The translations under genes and the position numbers were made by a program. Source: JAOTZA01 sp965224065 (GTDB taxonomy: Bacteria > Acidobacteriota > Thermoanaerobaculia > Multivoradales > JAHEKO01). From it: 64,000 bases of DNA. The notes under the pieces are model-generated. The model was not told where the DNA came from, made no database searches, and saw only the letters and a program-made list of their open reading frames with translations. This document shows positions 49,290 to 58,529 of this stretch, one piece after another. The number at the start of each line of letters is the position of its first letter. Within the stretch, counting starts at the first letter, position 1. The stretch covers positions 1,798,001-1,862,000 of the forward strand of contig CBDCYF010000005.1 of the NCBI GenBank assembly GCA_965224065.1, given 5' to 3'.

Positions 49290-50579
49290 ATGGCCGAAGA
49301 CGACAGAACCCAGGTGTCGCCTCCCGAGCCGGCAAAAGCCGAGAACCTCGAGCCGCAGCCGATCCGCACGACCCGGGTCAACCGAAGGGTGCTCGCTCTG
49401 GTCGGGATCGTCGCGATCGTCGTCCTCTGGAGCGGGGTGTGGGTCTTCAGCCGGGCCAGCAGGCGCCAGTCAATCGCGGAGCCGAAACCCGCCGAGGTGG
49501 CGGCGACTTCACGGTTCGACGAAGGCCAGATCGCTCGCCTCGAACGGCGCGCGGCACCGCCGAAGACCAACCCGCCACGGTTCCTCGCTCCGCGACGGGA
49601 GGTCACCGTACCGCAACGGCCGGCACCCCGGTCGCGGCCGGCACCGAGTCGTTCGAAGTCGAGACGCCAGGTTCTCCTCGAGAGCTCCTACGACGCCGAC
49701 CGCGTGCTCTCCTCGTTCACCAAGAGGGGCGTCTACGCCGGCTACCTCTCGGGGAAGAAGGACACTGACTCACCTGGCGCTCCGTCTCTAGCCCGCGACC
49801 CGCAGCCCTTCGACACGCGAGAGCCGGGGTCCGTCCGAGATCAACCCTTGCTCGCGGACGCGGGCGTCGGGGGCACGAACGACTCCTTTCTCTCCGAGGT
49901 CGCCAGGACGGACTCGCCGAGCCTTCACGCAGCCTTCGAAGAGCCGCTCTCGCCCTACACCGTCCAGGAGGGCTGGCTGATTCCGGCCGTTCTCGTTACT
50001 GGCATCAACTCCGATCTTCCCGGACAGGTCCTCGCGATGGTCCGCGCGCCGGTTTACGACTCGGCAAGCGGCCGTTTCGAGCTCCTCCCCTCCGGAACGC
50101 GAATCCTCGGGACCTACGACAGCGGGATCGCCTGGGGCCAGAAGCGGCTTCTCGTCGCCTGGGAGCGGCTCATTTTCCCGGACGGACGGTGGATCGACAT
50201 CGGAGCGATGCCGGGCGCCGATCTCGCGGGCATGGCCGGTGTGCGCGATCGAGTGAACAACCACCTCGTTCGGACGTTCGGAAGGGCTCTTCTCGTCTCC
50301 GCCTTCACCGCGACGGCACAGTTGAGCCAGCCCCAGGAGAGTCAGAGCTTCGGCGAGGCGGCTTCGGCTCGCCAGGTCGTCGCGGCGGCGGTCGGCCAGG
50401 AGCTCAACCGCACCGCGAACGCCTACCTCCGCCGCGATCTCTCGGTTCAGCCGACGCTCGAAATCCGGCCGGGCTACGCCTTCTACGTCCAACTGACCGC
50501 CGACCTCGTGCTGCCCGGCCCGTACCGCGCTGGGCGCTCGAGGGGCACCGAGGTCGCACGTTCGAGGAGCAAGCCATGA
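49290..50579 (+). CDS. trbI: TrbI (VirB10-like) channel protein
   Basis: A 429-residue protein from ATG 49290 behind AAAGGAGG. A short cytoplasmic tail, one membrane helix (residues about 34-51), a Pro/Arg-rich linker, then the VirB10 beta-barrel with VQEGWLIPAVLVTGINSD and IFPDGRWIDIG. It spans from inner to outer membrane and transmits ATPase energy. It ends the trb block; trbH- and trbK-like genes are not seen. Confidence 0.94.
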   Translation: MAEDDRTQVSPPEPAKAENLEPQPIRTTRVNRRVLALVGIVAIVVLWSGVWVFSRASRRQSIAEPKPAEVAATSRFDEGQIARLERRAAPPKTNPPRFLAPRREVTVPQRPAPRSRPAPSRSKSRRQVLLESSYDADRVLSSFTKRGVYAGYLSGKKDTDSPGAPSLARDPQPFDTREPGSVRDQPLLADAGVGGTNDSFLSEVARTDSPSLHAAFEEPLSPYTVQEGWLIPAVLVTGINSDLPGQVLAMVRAPVYDSASGRFELLPSGTRILGTYDSGIAWGQKRLLVAWERLIFPDGRWIDIGAMPGADLAGMAGVRDRVNNHLVRTFGRALLVSAFTATAQLSQPQESQSFGEAASARQVVAAAVGQELNRTANAYLRRDLSVQPTLEIRPGYAFYVQLTADLVLPGPYRAGRSRGTEVARSRSKP

Positions 50580-50627
50580 GCCGGCGGCTCTCGTCGACGA
50601 CAACTCTCTCCAAGGAGGTTCATTGCC

Positions 50628-51005
50628 ATGACCGATGTCAACCTGACCGTCCTCGTCGGCCGTGCCGGCCGGGACGCCGACTTCAAGACCGTCTCAGGCC
50701 GCGAGGTCGCGAGCTTCACGCTGGCGACGCACCGCGTCTTTCGACGCGCTTCCGGCGAGATCGAAAAGCGCACCGACTGGCACGACGTGGACATCTGGGG
50801 GCCGCTCGCCAAGGGAGCAGCGGCCCACATCAAGGCGGGCAAGCTCGTAGCGATTCGCGGCGAGCACCGGACCCGGCTCGTCGAGCACGAAGAGAAAACC
50901 TTCCGCGTCTCGACCATTGCGGCCGAGTGGTTCAACACGGAACCGGAAGCGCCGCCAGCGGACGAAGGCGAGACCCCGTCCGCCGATGCAGGCCAGCCGG
51001 CCTAG
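50628..51005 (+). CDS. ssb: single-stranded DNA-binding protein, ICE copy 2
   Basis: A 125-residue OB-fold SSB, MTDVNLTVLVGRAGRDADF, with AAGGAGG before ATG 50628. It is clearly distinct from the 28701 copy. Its end (SADAGQPA) also lacks the acidic DxDxPF tip. It lies 48 bp after trbI and may be transcribed with the trb genes, and its stop overlaps the convergent regulator gene by 4 bp. Confidence 0.9.
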   Translation: MTDVNLTVLVGRAGRDADFKTVSGREVASFTLATHRVFRRASGEIEKRTDWHDVDIWGPLAKGAAAHIKAGKLVAIRGEHRTRLVEHEEKTFRVSTIAAEWFNTEPEAPPADEGETPSADAGQPA

Positions 51006-51550
51006 GCCGACCGGCGTCTTTTCTGGCCTCGGCGACCCGAGGCCGGCTGGAGCTCCTCGACCAGCGCGCGAAGGCCCTGAACTTCGATCTCGAGCCTCGT
51101 CGTCGCGTGCTGGACAGAGTGAATCTGACTCTCGTGATCGGCGAGCGTCTCGCCCACGTCCTTCCAGGCCGCAGCATGCTCGAGCGGATTCGCGGCGGAG
51201 GCGCTGCTCACGGTGACGTTCCGGAGTCGCTTGGCGACGGCTTCGCAGTTCTCGCTCGGCCGACCTTCGAGGAATTGCGCTGCGAAGTCGTCGAAGAGAG
51301 CGGCAATCCCGTCCCGCTCGCTCAAGGTCGGGCGATAGAAGAGCTTCCGCCCTTTCTTCCGCGTCTTCACCCACCCCTTGTCCTTGCAGACACCGAGAAC
51401 GGTCTGGACCGTCCGATACGCCTGGTCGCCCCCGTGAGCGGAGAGGAGCTTCGTCACCTCGCCGGCCGTCGCTTCGTCACCGGCGGCCCAGAGAGCCGCC
51501 ATCACGGCTTGCTGTCCACGAGAGAGCCCTTGACGCTTCTTGCGTGCCAT
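51002..51550 (-). CDS. BlaI/MecI-type winged-helix repressor
   Basis: A 182-residue regulator. Residues 1-80 form the winged helix of the BlaI/MecI/CopY group (GQQAVMAALWAAGDEATAGEVTKLL, then YRTVQTVLGVCKDKGWV). The extended C-terminal 100 residues contain a long helix (HATTRLEIEVQGLRALVEEL) for dimerisation. No BlaR-type sensor is present. Divergent from the small HTH gene with 73 bp between, it probably controls that promoter and its own. Confidence 0.82.
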   Translation of the reverse strand: MARKKRQGLSRGQQAVMAALWAAGDEATAGEVTKLLSAHGGDQAYRTVQTVLGVCKDKGWVKTRKKGRKLFYRPTLSERDGIAALFDDFAAQFLEGRPSENCEAVAKRLRNVTVSSASAANPLEHAAAWKDVGETLADHESQIHSVQHATTRLEIEVQGLRALVEELQPASGRRGQKRRRSA

Positions 51551-51623
51551 CGTTCCTCCGAACGTCTACGAGCAGGTTGAGAAAAGACGCTACCACACCT
51601 CTTAGATTTGTCCACTCACTAGT

Positions 51624-51902
51624 ATGCGAAACTCGAACAGAAGATCGACTTCGCGAGCGGCAAGGGCGCTGCCGCGGCTCCTCACGGAGGAGGAAGCGGC
51701 CAGATGCCTACGCGTCAGTGTGCGGACGGTGCAGGCGTGGCGTGTCCGCGGAGGCGGGCCGACGTTCGTCCGTGTCGGGCGGCTGATCCGCTACCGACCG
51801 GCTGCGCTCGAACTTTGGCTTGACTCGCGCGAGTCCAATTCCACCAGCGACGCCTCTGCCACTCGGAGTGGCGCAGCGGAGCGAATGCAGCCGGTTTCGT
51901 GA
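51624..51902 (+). CDS. excisionase-like MerR/HTH_17 DNA-binding protein
   Basis: A 92-residue basic protein with the compact HTH of excisionase-type proteins: LLTEEEAARCLRVSVRTVQAWRVRG, then FVRVGRLIRYRPAALELWL. Such proteins bend attachment-site DNA or act as regulators. The location far from int, next to a BlaI-like repressor, suggests regulation of transfer or excision, by inference. Confidence 0.75.
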   Translation: MRNSNRRSTSRAARALPRLLTEEEAARCLRVSVRTVQAWRVRGGGPTFVRVGRLIRYRPAALELWLDSRESNSTSDASATRSGAAERMQPVS

Positions 51903-51909
51903 GCGCCCT

Positions 51910-53127
51910 CTAGTGTCGGTCGCCCGGCGGCGTAGCGGCCGAGCGTCCAAAATGGGCCACGAGTCGATCAGCCCGTTGTGCCTTGCGGCCCCCCTTGTCC
52001 AGCTCGCAACGCCCCAGCATGTAGATGAGTTCCGGGTTTCGGAGTTTGCGAAGAAGCGTACTCTCGGCGAAGCGAGACGAGCGAAGATAGCCTAGTTTCT
52101 TTCGTTTCGGTCCGCTGTGGCGCAAACCGAAACGGATGCACAATGTCTCCAACTGCCGACCGGTCAGCAGACCGAAGAGTGCGAAGAAGGACTCATCGTC
52201 GAGGGCCTTTTCTTCCGGCTCTGGTTCGGGCTCGTCGGCGGGCGCTTCGGCCAGGTCCAAACCAGCGTCGAAGTGGCTAGTCAGACGGAAGACGAGCTCT
52301 TCCTTCGAGCCGCTGGTCCGACATCTCACGTGTCTCGCCAACTTCCGTAGCGAGAAGATCCCAACCTGACTCACGACGCTCGATGCCGGGGCGAGGTTGT
52401 CGACCAGGCGCTGTACCTGTTCTGACTTGGACCCTGCGACTCTGAGATGCAGATCTGCGAGGGCAGCCCGCAAATCTGCTCTGGAGAGGTTGCCGTACAA
52501 ACGCGCCGCGGGCGCGCGGCTCATCTCGACTCCGAGAGCGCGGCGAACGTGTGGCACCAGTTCCTCGGGCAGGACTATGTCTTCCCCGCGAGCGTAAAGG
52601 ATCCCTCGCTTTCGCAGGGCATCGAGAGTCCAACTCAACGGGTCTCCGTGACGCCAGAAAGGTTGAATGTCCCGGTGGTGTGCCAGCAGAAAGTGCTCCA
52701 CCCGCGTCATGCCGAGCTCCTTACGCAACAGCCCCAACAGAGCCGTCTCGGACGAATCGAGTTCGAGGTCGCTCTGCCAAGCCGCAGTCAGGACTCGTCG
52801 GTAGATTCGGCACTGGCCATCACGGCCGAGTAACTCGCCTCGACTCACTTGGCGGCACCACTTCTTGGTCAGCGCCATCACGGGCTCGGCGAGGTCGGCG
52901 GTGCCCGCGGAATGACCTTCCGTCTCGAGCAGATAGATCAACGTGGCAAGCACCGGTGGCCGGCGAGCGTTGACCGTCTGCTCGACCTCACCAGTGTCGC
53001 GCAGGATCGACTCCAGGTTGTGAGGCCAAAGATGGTTTGGCAGCTCCGCAGCACCGGGAATCACCCGATGCGCCACTTCCTCCAGTTCCCTGCTATCGAG
53101 CTCCCCAATGAGTTGACCGAGCCGCAT
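51910..53127 (-). CDS. SAP-motif protein of the Z1-McrBC defence island
   Basis: A 405-residue protein. Residues about 120-155 (LELDSSETALLGLLRKELGM) look like a TerB-type helical segment. Three SAP-like DNA-binding motifs follow: LSRADLRAALADLHLRVAGS near 215, FSLRKLARHVRCRTSGSKEE near 262, and a more divergent one in the last 80 residues (LETLCIRFGLRHSGPKRKKL). An acidic linker (EPEPEPEEK) lies between the second and third. No nuclease signature is visible. It starts 6 bp after the Z1 gene ends, so it is its operon partner and may supply DNA binding. Confidence 0.72.
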   Translation of the reverse strand: MRLGQLIGELDSRELEEVAHRVIPGAAELPNHLWPHNLESILRDTGEVEQTVNARRPPVLATLIYLLETEGHSAGTADLAEPVMALTKKWCRQVSRGELLGRDGQCRIYRRVLTAAWQSDLELDSSETALLGLLRKELGMTRVEHFLLAHHRDIQPFWRHGDPLSWTLDALRKRGILYARGEDIVLPEELVPHVRRALGVEMSRAPAARLYGNLSRADLRAALADLHLRVAGSKSEQVQRLVDNLAPASSVVSQVGIFSLRKLARHVRCRTSGSKEELVFRLTSHFDAGLDLAEAPADEPEPEPEEKALDDESFFALFGLLTGRQLETLCIRFGLRHSGPKRKKLGYLRSSRFAESTLLRKLRNPELIYMLGRCELDKGGRKAQRADRLVAHFGRSAATPPGDRH

Positions 53128-53133
53128 CGCGAG

Positions 53134-55266
53134 TCACTCGGCAGAGTCGTTGTAGATCTGATTGGGCATCGAAGCCGGGAAGACGAGCGTCGGATACCAG
53201 AACCGCTTGTCGCTCCAGAATGGGTCTGCCTGATCTTGCTTGAAGAGCATGAACGTCGGCTCGCCTCTCCTCTGCGCATCTGCCACCTCGTCGCCGGACG
53301 CGGCGCCCGTGAGCAAAACGGGACCGGCTCTCTGCGCCTGACGTCGCATGGGCCGGTACGTGATCCATCCGGAGCCACCCAACGATAGGAGGATGTTCTC
53401 CAGCGCCGCTGCGTCCCATTCGCCTACGTCGAATAGTCTGACGAGATCCACCAATCGCTCGATGGGCACGAACTCGGGGCCGGCGCCTTCCGTCACGTCC
53501 CAGTCTTGGCCGAACGCCTCCCGTGCGAGCACTTCGATCCTACGCTCTGTGGCGCGAGACATTCCGAGGTCTGGCTGGACGGGATACAAGTGTTTTCCAC
53601 TGCGGATGGTCACCACCGAGCCCGTATCCAGGACTCCGTACCGCGTGGCACGGAGCTCGCCCGCTACGCGAACGGGAATCTGGTCCAAGGACTCGGACTC
53701 CGAAAGCAGCTCGCGAAGGTCGGACTCCGCGACGTGGATGTCGTGGAAACGTGTCGCAAGGCTCGGCGGAAGAAAGACGCGGGTGTAGGGCATCAGCGTT
53801 GCCCGATACCCGAACATGCGGGCGTGCTGGAGCATCGTGTCCATCTGCGAGATCCGCGGCTTTCGTAAGTAGTAGGTCACCAGCAGATTGGAGATCGTCA
53901 AACCTCGACCGACGATGTTGCCGCCGATGATGAAGTTCGGCGCACCTCGGACCTCCTCGCCGCTCTTTCCCGCCGCGTTGACGATACGGATCTTTCTTCT
54001 CGGGAGCCTTTCGCAGATGTCTTCCACGATTTCGTCCAGGGAGGGCGCCTCCTGGAGCGTCTGCTTCAATTCTTCGTGCGCCCAAGCCAGGAGATCCGCC
54101 GCGCGGCCTGCCGGCGGATTCAACTCGTCTTCGAATCGAGACAGGAAGTCGGCAATCAGCCACTGTAGTTTGTCGTGCTCTGCTTGCCTATGGCTCGTAT
54201 GACAGAGGAAGTTCTGACTCGACCGGAAAACGGTTGGGTCGGTCACAACCTGCGCTGCGGACGCCGTCAGGAAATAGGCGATTGCTCGTTCCAGGCCGGC
54301 AGGTGCGGTTTGCAGATCTCCCGCGATCTCGTCCGCCTCCACTTCCGGAACGAGAACGACTGGCGGCCGTGGGTTGTTGCCCTGCAGGTGGTTCGTCGAG
54401 AAGAAATGCTCGCCACCTCGGTAGGCTTCTCCCGGAGTCAACAAGTAGGTGAAACGAGGCCGCGAAGGCGAATCGGCATGCTGAAGAAGCAGTGCAAAGG
54501 GCGTCGCCGTAACCTGGACGAATACGTGGTGGCGCAGCTCGTTGCGTAGATCGAGGATCCGCTCGTGGATTCTAGTTGGCGAGACGTCTTCGTCCGTTCG
54601 CGACCGACGCCGGACGTTGGCGTCAGGGCTCGCCTGGTCTGCCTCGTCGTCCAGGATCAAAGCGGGATAGTCGGCCGCTTCAATTCTCCGCAGAAGCTCC
54701 ACGACGCTCTGTAGATGAGTTGCATCCTTCGAACACACGACGACCAAGCCACGGTCGCCGACGTGCTTTCGGAGATTCTCGACGTCCTGCTCCCACATCT
54801 CCTTCTCGGTCGATGCTGTGACGAGGACTCGTGCTAGGTCGTCGAACCGGGTCTTCGTCTGACGCACGAGTTCGAGAAAGTTGGTCGTGAGTACAACGAC
54901 CACACGAAAGCCGTTGTCGACGGCCATCGCGGTGAAAGTGATCATGGCAAGGGTCTTTCCACTCTGGATCCGACCGTAGAGCAACCCCGTTGGACAGCTC
55001 CCGTCGACCTCCGTTGCACTCGCCCGGGCGCTGCCACCCTCTCCAACTTCGCCGGCCGCGACACCATCCTCGTAGGCTCGAACCACGCCGGCGAGAATCT
55101 CTGCTGCTTGGTCGCGAACGGCGTCGAGAGCGGTAGCGTCGACGCTGTCGATGCGTCTCAACGTTTGCGTCAGGCACCGTCCGTCGAGAACCAACGTCCG
55201 AGGTGCGTCGGTGGGTCCGTCGGAAGGGGGAGTGGGATCGTCTGTCGTGTCAACGTGGTTGCTCAC
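53134..55266 (-). CDS. Z1-domain SF2-like ATPase/endonuclease component
   Basis: A protein of about 710 residues. GTG 55266 has GAGGAG 6 nt upstream; ATG 55287 would add seven residues. An N-terminal P-loop helicase-like part shows LLYGRIQSGKTLAMITF as Walker A near residue 100 and ALILDDEADQASPD as Walker B. The Z1 signature follows in the C-terminal half: NFIIGGNIVGRGLTISNLL and TYYLRKPRISQMDTMLQHAR. Z1 proteins are known from restriction-like systems that also carry cytosine methylases and Vsr-type nucleases. Here the partner ATPase is McrB rather than the HSP90-like protein described for the MORC-type systems. Confidence 0.87.
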   Translation of the reverse strand: MSNHVDTTDDPTPPSDGPTDAPRTLVLDGRCLTQTLRRIDSVDATALDAVRDQAAEILAGVVRAYEDGVAAGEVGEGGSARASATEVDGSCPTGLLYGRIQSGKTLAMITFTAMAVDNGFRVVVVLTTNFLELVRQTKTRFDDLARVLVTASTEKEMWEQDVENLRKHVGDRGLVVVCSKDATHLQSVVELLRRIEAADYPALILDDEADQASPDANVRRRSRTDEDVSPTRIHERILDLRNELRHHVFVQVTATPFALLLQHADSPSRPRFTYLLTPGEAYRGGEHFFSTNHLQGNNPRPPVVLVPEVEADEIAGDLQTAPAGLERAIAYFLTASAAQVVTDPTVFRSSQNFLCHTSHRQAEHDKLQWLIADFLSRFEDELNPPAGRAADLLAWAHEELKQTLQEAPSLDEIVEDICERLPRRKIRIVNAAGKSGEEVRGAPNFIIGGNIVGRGLTISNLLVTYYLRKPRISQMDTMLQHARMFGYRATLMPYTRVFLPPSLATRFHDIHVAESDLRELLSESESLDQIPVRVAGELRATRYGVLDTGSVVTIRSGKHLYPVQPDLGMSRATERRIEVLAREAFGQDWDVTEGAGPEFVPIERLVDLVRLFDVGEWDAAALENILLSLGGSGWITYRPMRRQAQRAGPVLLTGAASGDEVADAQRRGEPTFMLFKQDQADPFWSDKRFWYPTLVFPASMPNQIYNDSAE

Positions 55267-55436
55267 GTGCTGCTCCTCACCGCACATGCAACAGAAGAAC
55301 CTCTTACAGGCCGCCTGCCACCGTGCGGGTTTCTAAACAATAGTCTGGATATCTGTGGGAACCTTACGATCGGCCCGGGATCCAGTCAACCCGCGCCGGT
55401 TCATCCCGGGGCTAGGGTTCCCACCGTGGCAACGTC

Positions 55437-56900
55437 TTGAGCGTGGCCGGTACGACCATGTTTGCGGGCGCCGCTCGGATATCATGGGCTACAAATCTAT
55501 GGAGATGCACCGGAGACGTGACCGATAGAGTCGCGGAGTCTCAGGACTCACGAACAGATTTCAGCGCCGCTCAGGCGACTTTCCACGAGCGGCATGGCTC
55601 ATCCCTGGGTGGAAGCCCAGAGCTAGCGGACTGGGTTGCCCAGGTGCTGGGCGGAAAGGCCGAGGTTCGGCACTATGCGACGTCGGATGCCTCGCCGTCG
55701 AAGCAGCTGAAGAACAAGCTTGCACAGGCGGCTTCGGCCGGACCAGGCGTTCTCGTCCTGTTGTCGCTCAGCGGGACGGCATACGAGAAAGGGCTCAAGG
55801 CCCTCGTCGACGGGTGGCACCGCAACGGATGGGCGCGCGAAGCGCCCTGCGTTGCTCTCGTGGGGCCGGCCCCGGACGGTAGCTGGGCAATCCGAGATCT
55901 CGTCATCAGCAGGCCCACAACTTTGCCAGACTCGATTCAGAACCTTCTGTTTCCGGAGGCGAGGCTGTGGCACGCCGTGGGTTTCCAGTTTCCTGCAACC
56001 TCCATCGAGGAACTGGCCGAAAACCTGTACGTACCGGCTAAGTGGCTTGCCAGCGTCGAAGCGCAGCTTCGGAACAAAAAGGCACTCGTTTTCTACGGGC
56101 CCCCTGGAACAGGCAAGACCTTCATCGCCAGACAACTCGCTGCCTACATGCAGCCAGACCGGACGCTCAGACCGCTGATCCAGTTGCACCCCAGCTACAC
56201 CTACGAGCATTTCTTCGAGGGCTACCGACCAGTACCCGGCGATGGGGGCCTACAACTCGAGAAGCGTCGGGGCCCGCTGAAACGCCTTTGCGACGAAATG
56301 GGCGACCGTGTCGGTGTCCTGATATTGGACGAGATGAATCGAGCCAACTTGGCCGCCGTGTTCGGTGAGCTCTACTACCTGCTCGAGTATCGCGATCAGG
56401 ACGACGGCGTCGAGCTCATGTACGCGGAGCAAGCCGACGACGCGAGGTCGAACGAGGTCGAGCGCTTCCGTCTTCCGGAAGAGCTTCACTTCATCGGCAC
56501 GATGAACACGGCCGATCGGTCGGTTGCGCCCATCGACCAGGCGCTCCGTCGGCGGTTCCGGTTCGTGCCTTTGTTCCCCAACCAGCCGCCGCTGGCGCCG
56601 AACAAAGAGACCGGCCATCAGGGCGTTCTGCGCGAATTCCTCGCCGACCGACGCGAGCTGGGATGGCTTCCGGCGATCTTGGACAAGGTGAACGAGCGTC
56701 TGGGCGACCCGGACGGTGCGATCGGCCCGTCCCACTTCTTGCGGGAAGATCTTTCGGACGCCGCGATCGAAGACGAGTGGAAGCACACGATCCTTCCGAT
56801 GGTTCGAGAGCGAGTCCGGGGGAGGACCGACCTCTCCCTCGACGACTTCGACCTTGCATCGCTCAAGAAAATCGTCGGTGCGATCGATGACGACGCTTGA
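55437..56900 (+). CDS. mcrB: McrB-type AAA+ GTPase/ATPase
   Basis: A protein of up to 487 residues; the start is uncertain (TTG 55437, ATG 55458 or GTG 55518, the last close to GGAG). The N-terminal 190 residues should be the target-recognition part and match nothing I know. The AAA+ core follows: Walker A GPPGTGKTFIARQ at 221-233, Walker B VGVLILDEMNRANLA near 292-306, and the McrB hallmark GTMNTADRSVAPID at 354-367. It drives translocation together with McrC. It is divergent from the Z1 gene across 170 bp and overlaps mcrC by 14 bp. Confidence 0.92.
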   Translation: MSVAGTTMFAGAARISWATNLWRCTGDVTDRVAESQDSRTDFSAAQATFHERHGSSLGGSPELADWVAQVLGGKAEVRHYATSDASPSKQLKNKLAQAASAGPGVLVLLSLSGTAYEKGLKALVDGWHRNGWAREAPCVALVGPAPDGSWAIRDLVISRPTTLPDSIQNLLFPEARLWHAVGFQFPATSIEELAENLYVPAKWLASVEAQLRNKKALVFYGPPGTGKTFIARQLAAYMQPDRTLRPLIQLHPSYTYEHFFEGYRPVPGDGGLQLEKRRGPLKRLCDEMGDRVGVLILDEMNRANLAAVFGELYYLLEYRDQDDGVELMYAEQADDARSNEVERFRLPEELHFIGTMNTADRSVAPIDQALRRRFRFVPLFPNQPPLAPNKETGHQGVLREFLADRRELGWLPAILDKVNERLGDPDGAIGPSHFLREDLSDAAIEDEWKHTILPMVRERVRGRTDLSLDDFDLASLKKIVGAIDDDA

Positions 56901-58113
56901 GCCGTTTCGCGAGCACGAGAACCGATCTCTACGGCTGACCGCAGAGGAGGCGGAGCTCCTGCGAGTCTGCCGCCTCAAACTCAAGGTCGTCCGGGAAGCG
57001 GCCGGCCTCTACCGCGTCGGAGCTACGCGCTACGTCGGCACCGACGAAGTGGCAGGCCTTCGGATTACCGTCATTCCGAAGCTGCCCGTCGATCGGCTCC
57101 TGTATCTGCTGGGTGTCTACCCTGAGGGGATCGAGACCGCCGCCTGGACCGAAGTTCGCGAGGAGGCAGGAGCGCTCGAGGCGCTAGTCGTTCTGTTCGC
57201 TCATGGACTGGACAGGGCGCTCTCGCACGGCTTGCCGGCAAGTTACGAGCCAAGGGTCGAGGATCTGCAGCAAGTCCGGGGGAAGCTGGATTTCCATCAT
57301 GTGGCGACCGCCAGATTCGGTCTCTTTCCTCCGCTTCGGTGCCGCTACGACGACTACACGACGGACATCGAGCCGAATCGCCGCCTGCTGGCGGCGGCAA
57401 GGACGCTCCAGCTAGCCAGCGAATGCTCGCCGGCGTCGCGGGCACTCCTGGGAGCCCACGCCGAGCGCTTGGCCGCCCTCGTTGCGGAGACGCCGTACCC
57501 GAGAGGCATCGAGCCGATCGAGCCAGGGCGGTTCGTCGAACTTCAGCTCGGGAGGGGTGCTCGGGACTATCGCGCTGCCTTGGATCTTGCCAACGTCGCC
57601 CTTCGCGGCGGCTCCGTCGAGTGGACGGGGACGGGCCTCGGATCCCTCTCGTTCGTCGTCAACATGGACAAAGTCTTCGAGAAGTTCGTCTGCCGAACGC
57701 TAGAGAAACACCTTGCCTCTCGCGGGGGTCGGTGGCGCGAGGAAGAGACGGGCCATCTCGACCGGGGCCGAGTTTGCGAGATCCGTCCCGACACCGTCTG
57801 GCGCGACGAAGACGGGAACGCCAGAATGGTCGTCGATGCGAAGTGGAAGCAGACCGAGTCCGGTCGGTCGGACGACATCAAACAGCTGGTGTTGTACTGC
57901 ACGGCCCTCGGCCTTCGCCGGGGAGCGTTGGTCTACGGCAGTGCCACCGTACCCGCAGTCCATCGCATTGCGAATACGCCGATGGAGATCCACGTCCTCG
58001 AGCTCCCTGTCGACGGACCGCTCGAACAGATCGAAGGACGAGTCGCGGTACTCGCGGAGAAGATCGAACAGCTCGCGACCGATAATCGTCCTCTGCTGGC
58101 AGAAACGGCCTAA
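56887..58113 (+). CDS. mcrC: McrC-type nuclease subunit
   Basis: A 408-residue partner of McrB, from ATG 56887 inside the end of mcrB. The N-terminal half is the McrB-binding region (VGTDEVAGLRITVIPKL, YEPRVEDLQQVRGKLDF). The C-terminal PD-(D/E)xK nuclease shows EIRPDTVW followed by MVVDAKWK, i.e. the Asp and Asp-x-Lys of the active site. It is convergent with vsr and overlaps it by 4 bp. Confidence 0.92.
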   Translation: MTTLEPFREHENRSLRLTAEEAELLRVCRLKLKVVREAAGLYRVGATRYVGTDEVAGLRITVIPKLPVDRLLYLLGVYPEGIETAAWTEVREEAGALEALVVLFAHGLDRALSHGLPASYEPRVEDLQQVRGKLDFHHVATARFGLFPPLRCRYDDYTTDIEPNRRLLAAARTLQLASECSPASRALLGAHAERLAALVAETPYPRGIEPIEPGRFVELQLGRGARDYRAALDLANVALRGGSVEWTGTGLGSLSFVVNMDKVFEKFVCRTLEKHLASRGGRWREEETGHLDRGRVCEIRPDTVWRDEDGNARMVVDAKWKQTESGRSDDIKQLVLYCTALGLRRGALVYGSATVPAVHRIANTPMEIHVLELPVDGPLEQIEGRVAVLAEKIEQLATDNRPLLAETA

Positions 58114-58526
58114 TCCCGGAACACCCGATCGAGGCGCTCCGCGAGACGCTCCGGATCGCGCGTTTCGCATTCCCAAACGACGAGCACTCGGTACCCGAAC
58201 GACTCTAGGTCGCGTACCGCGGCAGCGTCGCGCTCTCGGTTCCTCCGGAACTTCGCCCGCCACCACTCCCGGTTCGCCTTGGGAATCGTCGCACGAGGGC
58301 AACCCTCGTGATGGTGCCAGTAACACCCGTGTACGAAGACCGCCCAGCGGCGCTTGCGGTTCGCCAAGTCGGGGGATCCCGGAAGATCCGGATTTCGGAC
58401 TCGATACCGGATTCCGCGACTCGCAAGAAGCCGTCGGACGACGATCTCGGGTTCCGTGTCGCGCCCCTTTTGGCGGCGCATCCTCTCCCGGGCGGCTGCG
58501 CTACTCGCCGGGGGACGCTCGGACAC
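58110..58526 (-). CDS. vsr: Vsr-type endonuclease
   Basis: A 138-residue single-strand-nicking endonuclease. Catalytic residues align with E. coli Vsr: Glu25 in DTEPEI, Asp53 in PGSPDL, and His66 and His71 in FVHGCYWHHH, with the Cys residues of the structural zinc site. Vsr usually nicks at T:G mismatches that arise from 5-methylcytosine deamination. In Z1-linked islands it may instead act as the restriction nuclease. It starts 3 bp after the methyltransferase gene ends, clearly one operon. Confidence 0.93.
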   Translation of the reverse strand: MSERPPASSAAARERMRRQKGRDTEPEIVVRRLLASRGIRYRVRNPDLPGSPDLANRKRRWAVFVHGCYWHHHEGCPRATIPKANREWWRAKFRRNRERDAAAVRDLESFGYRVLVVWECETRDPERLAERLDRVFRD

Positions 58527-58529
58527 CGC

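Noticed and set aside
47554..49335. Minus-strand frame of nearly 600 codons over trbF and trbG
   Set aside because: Shadow of two well-supported transfer genes with typical high-GC antisense composition.
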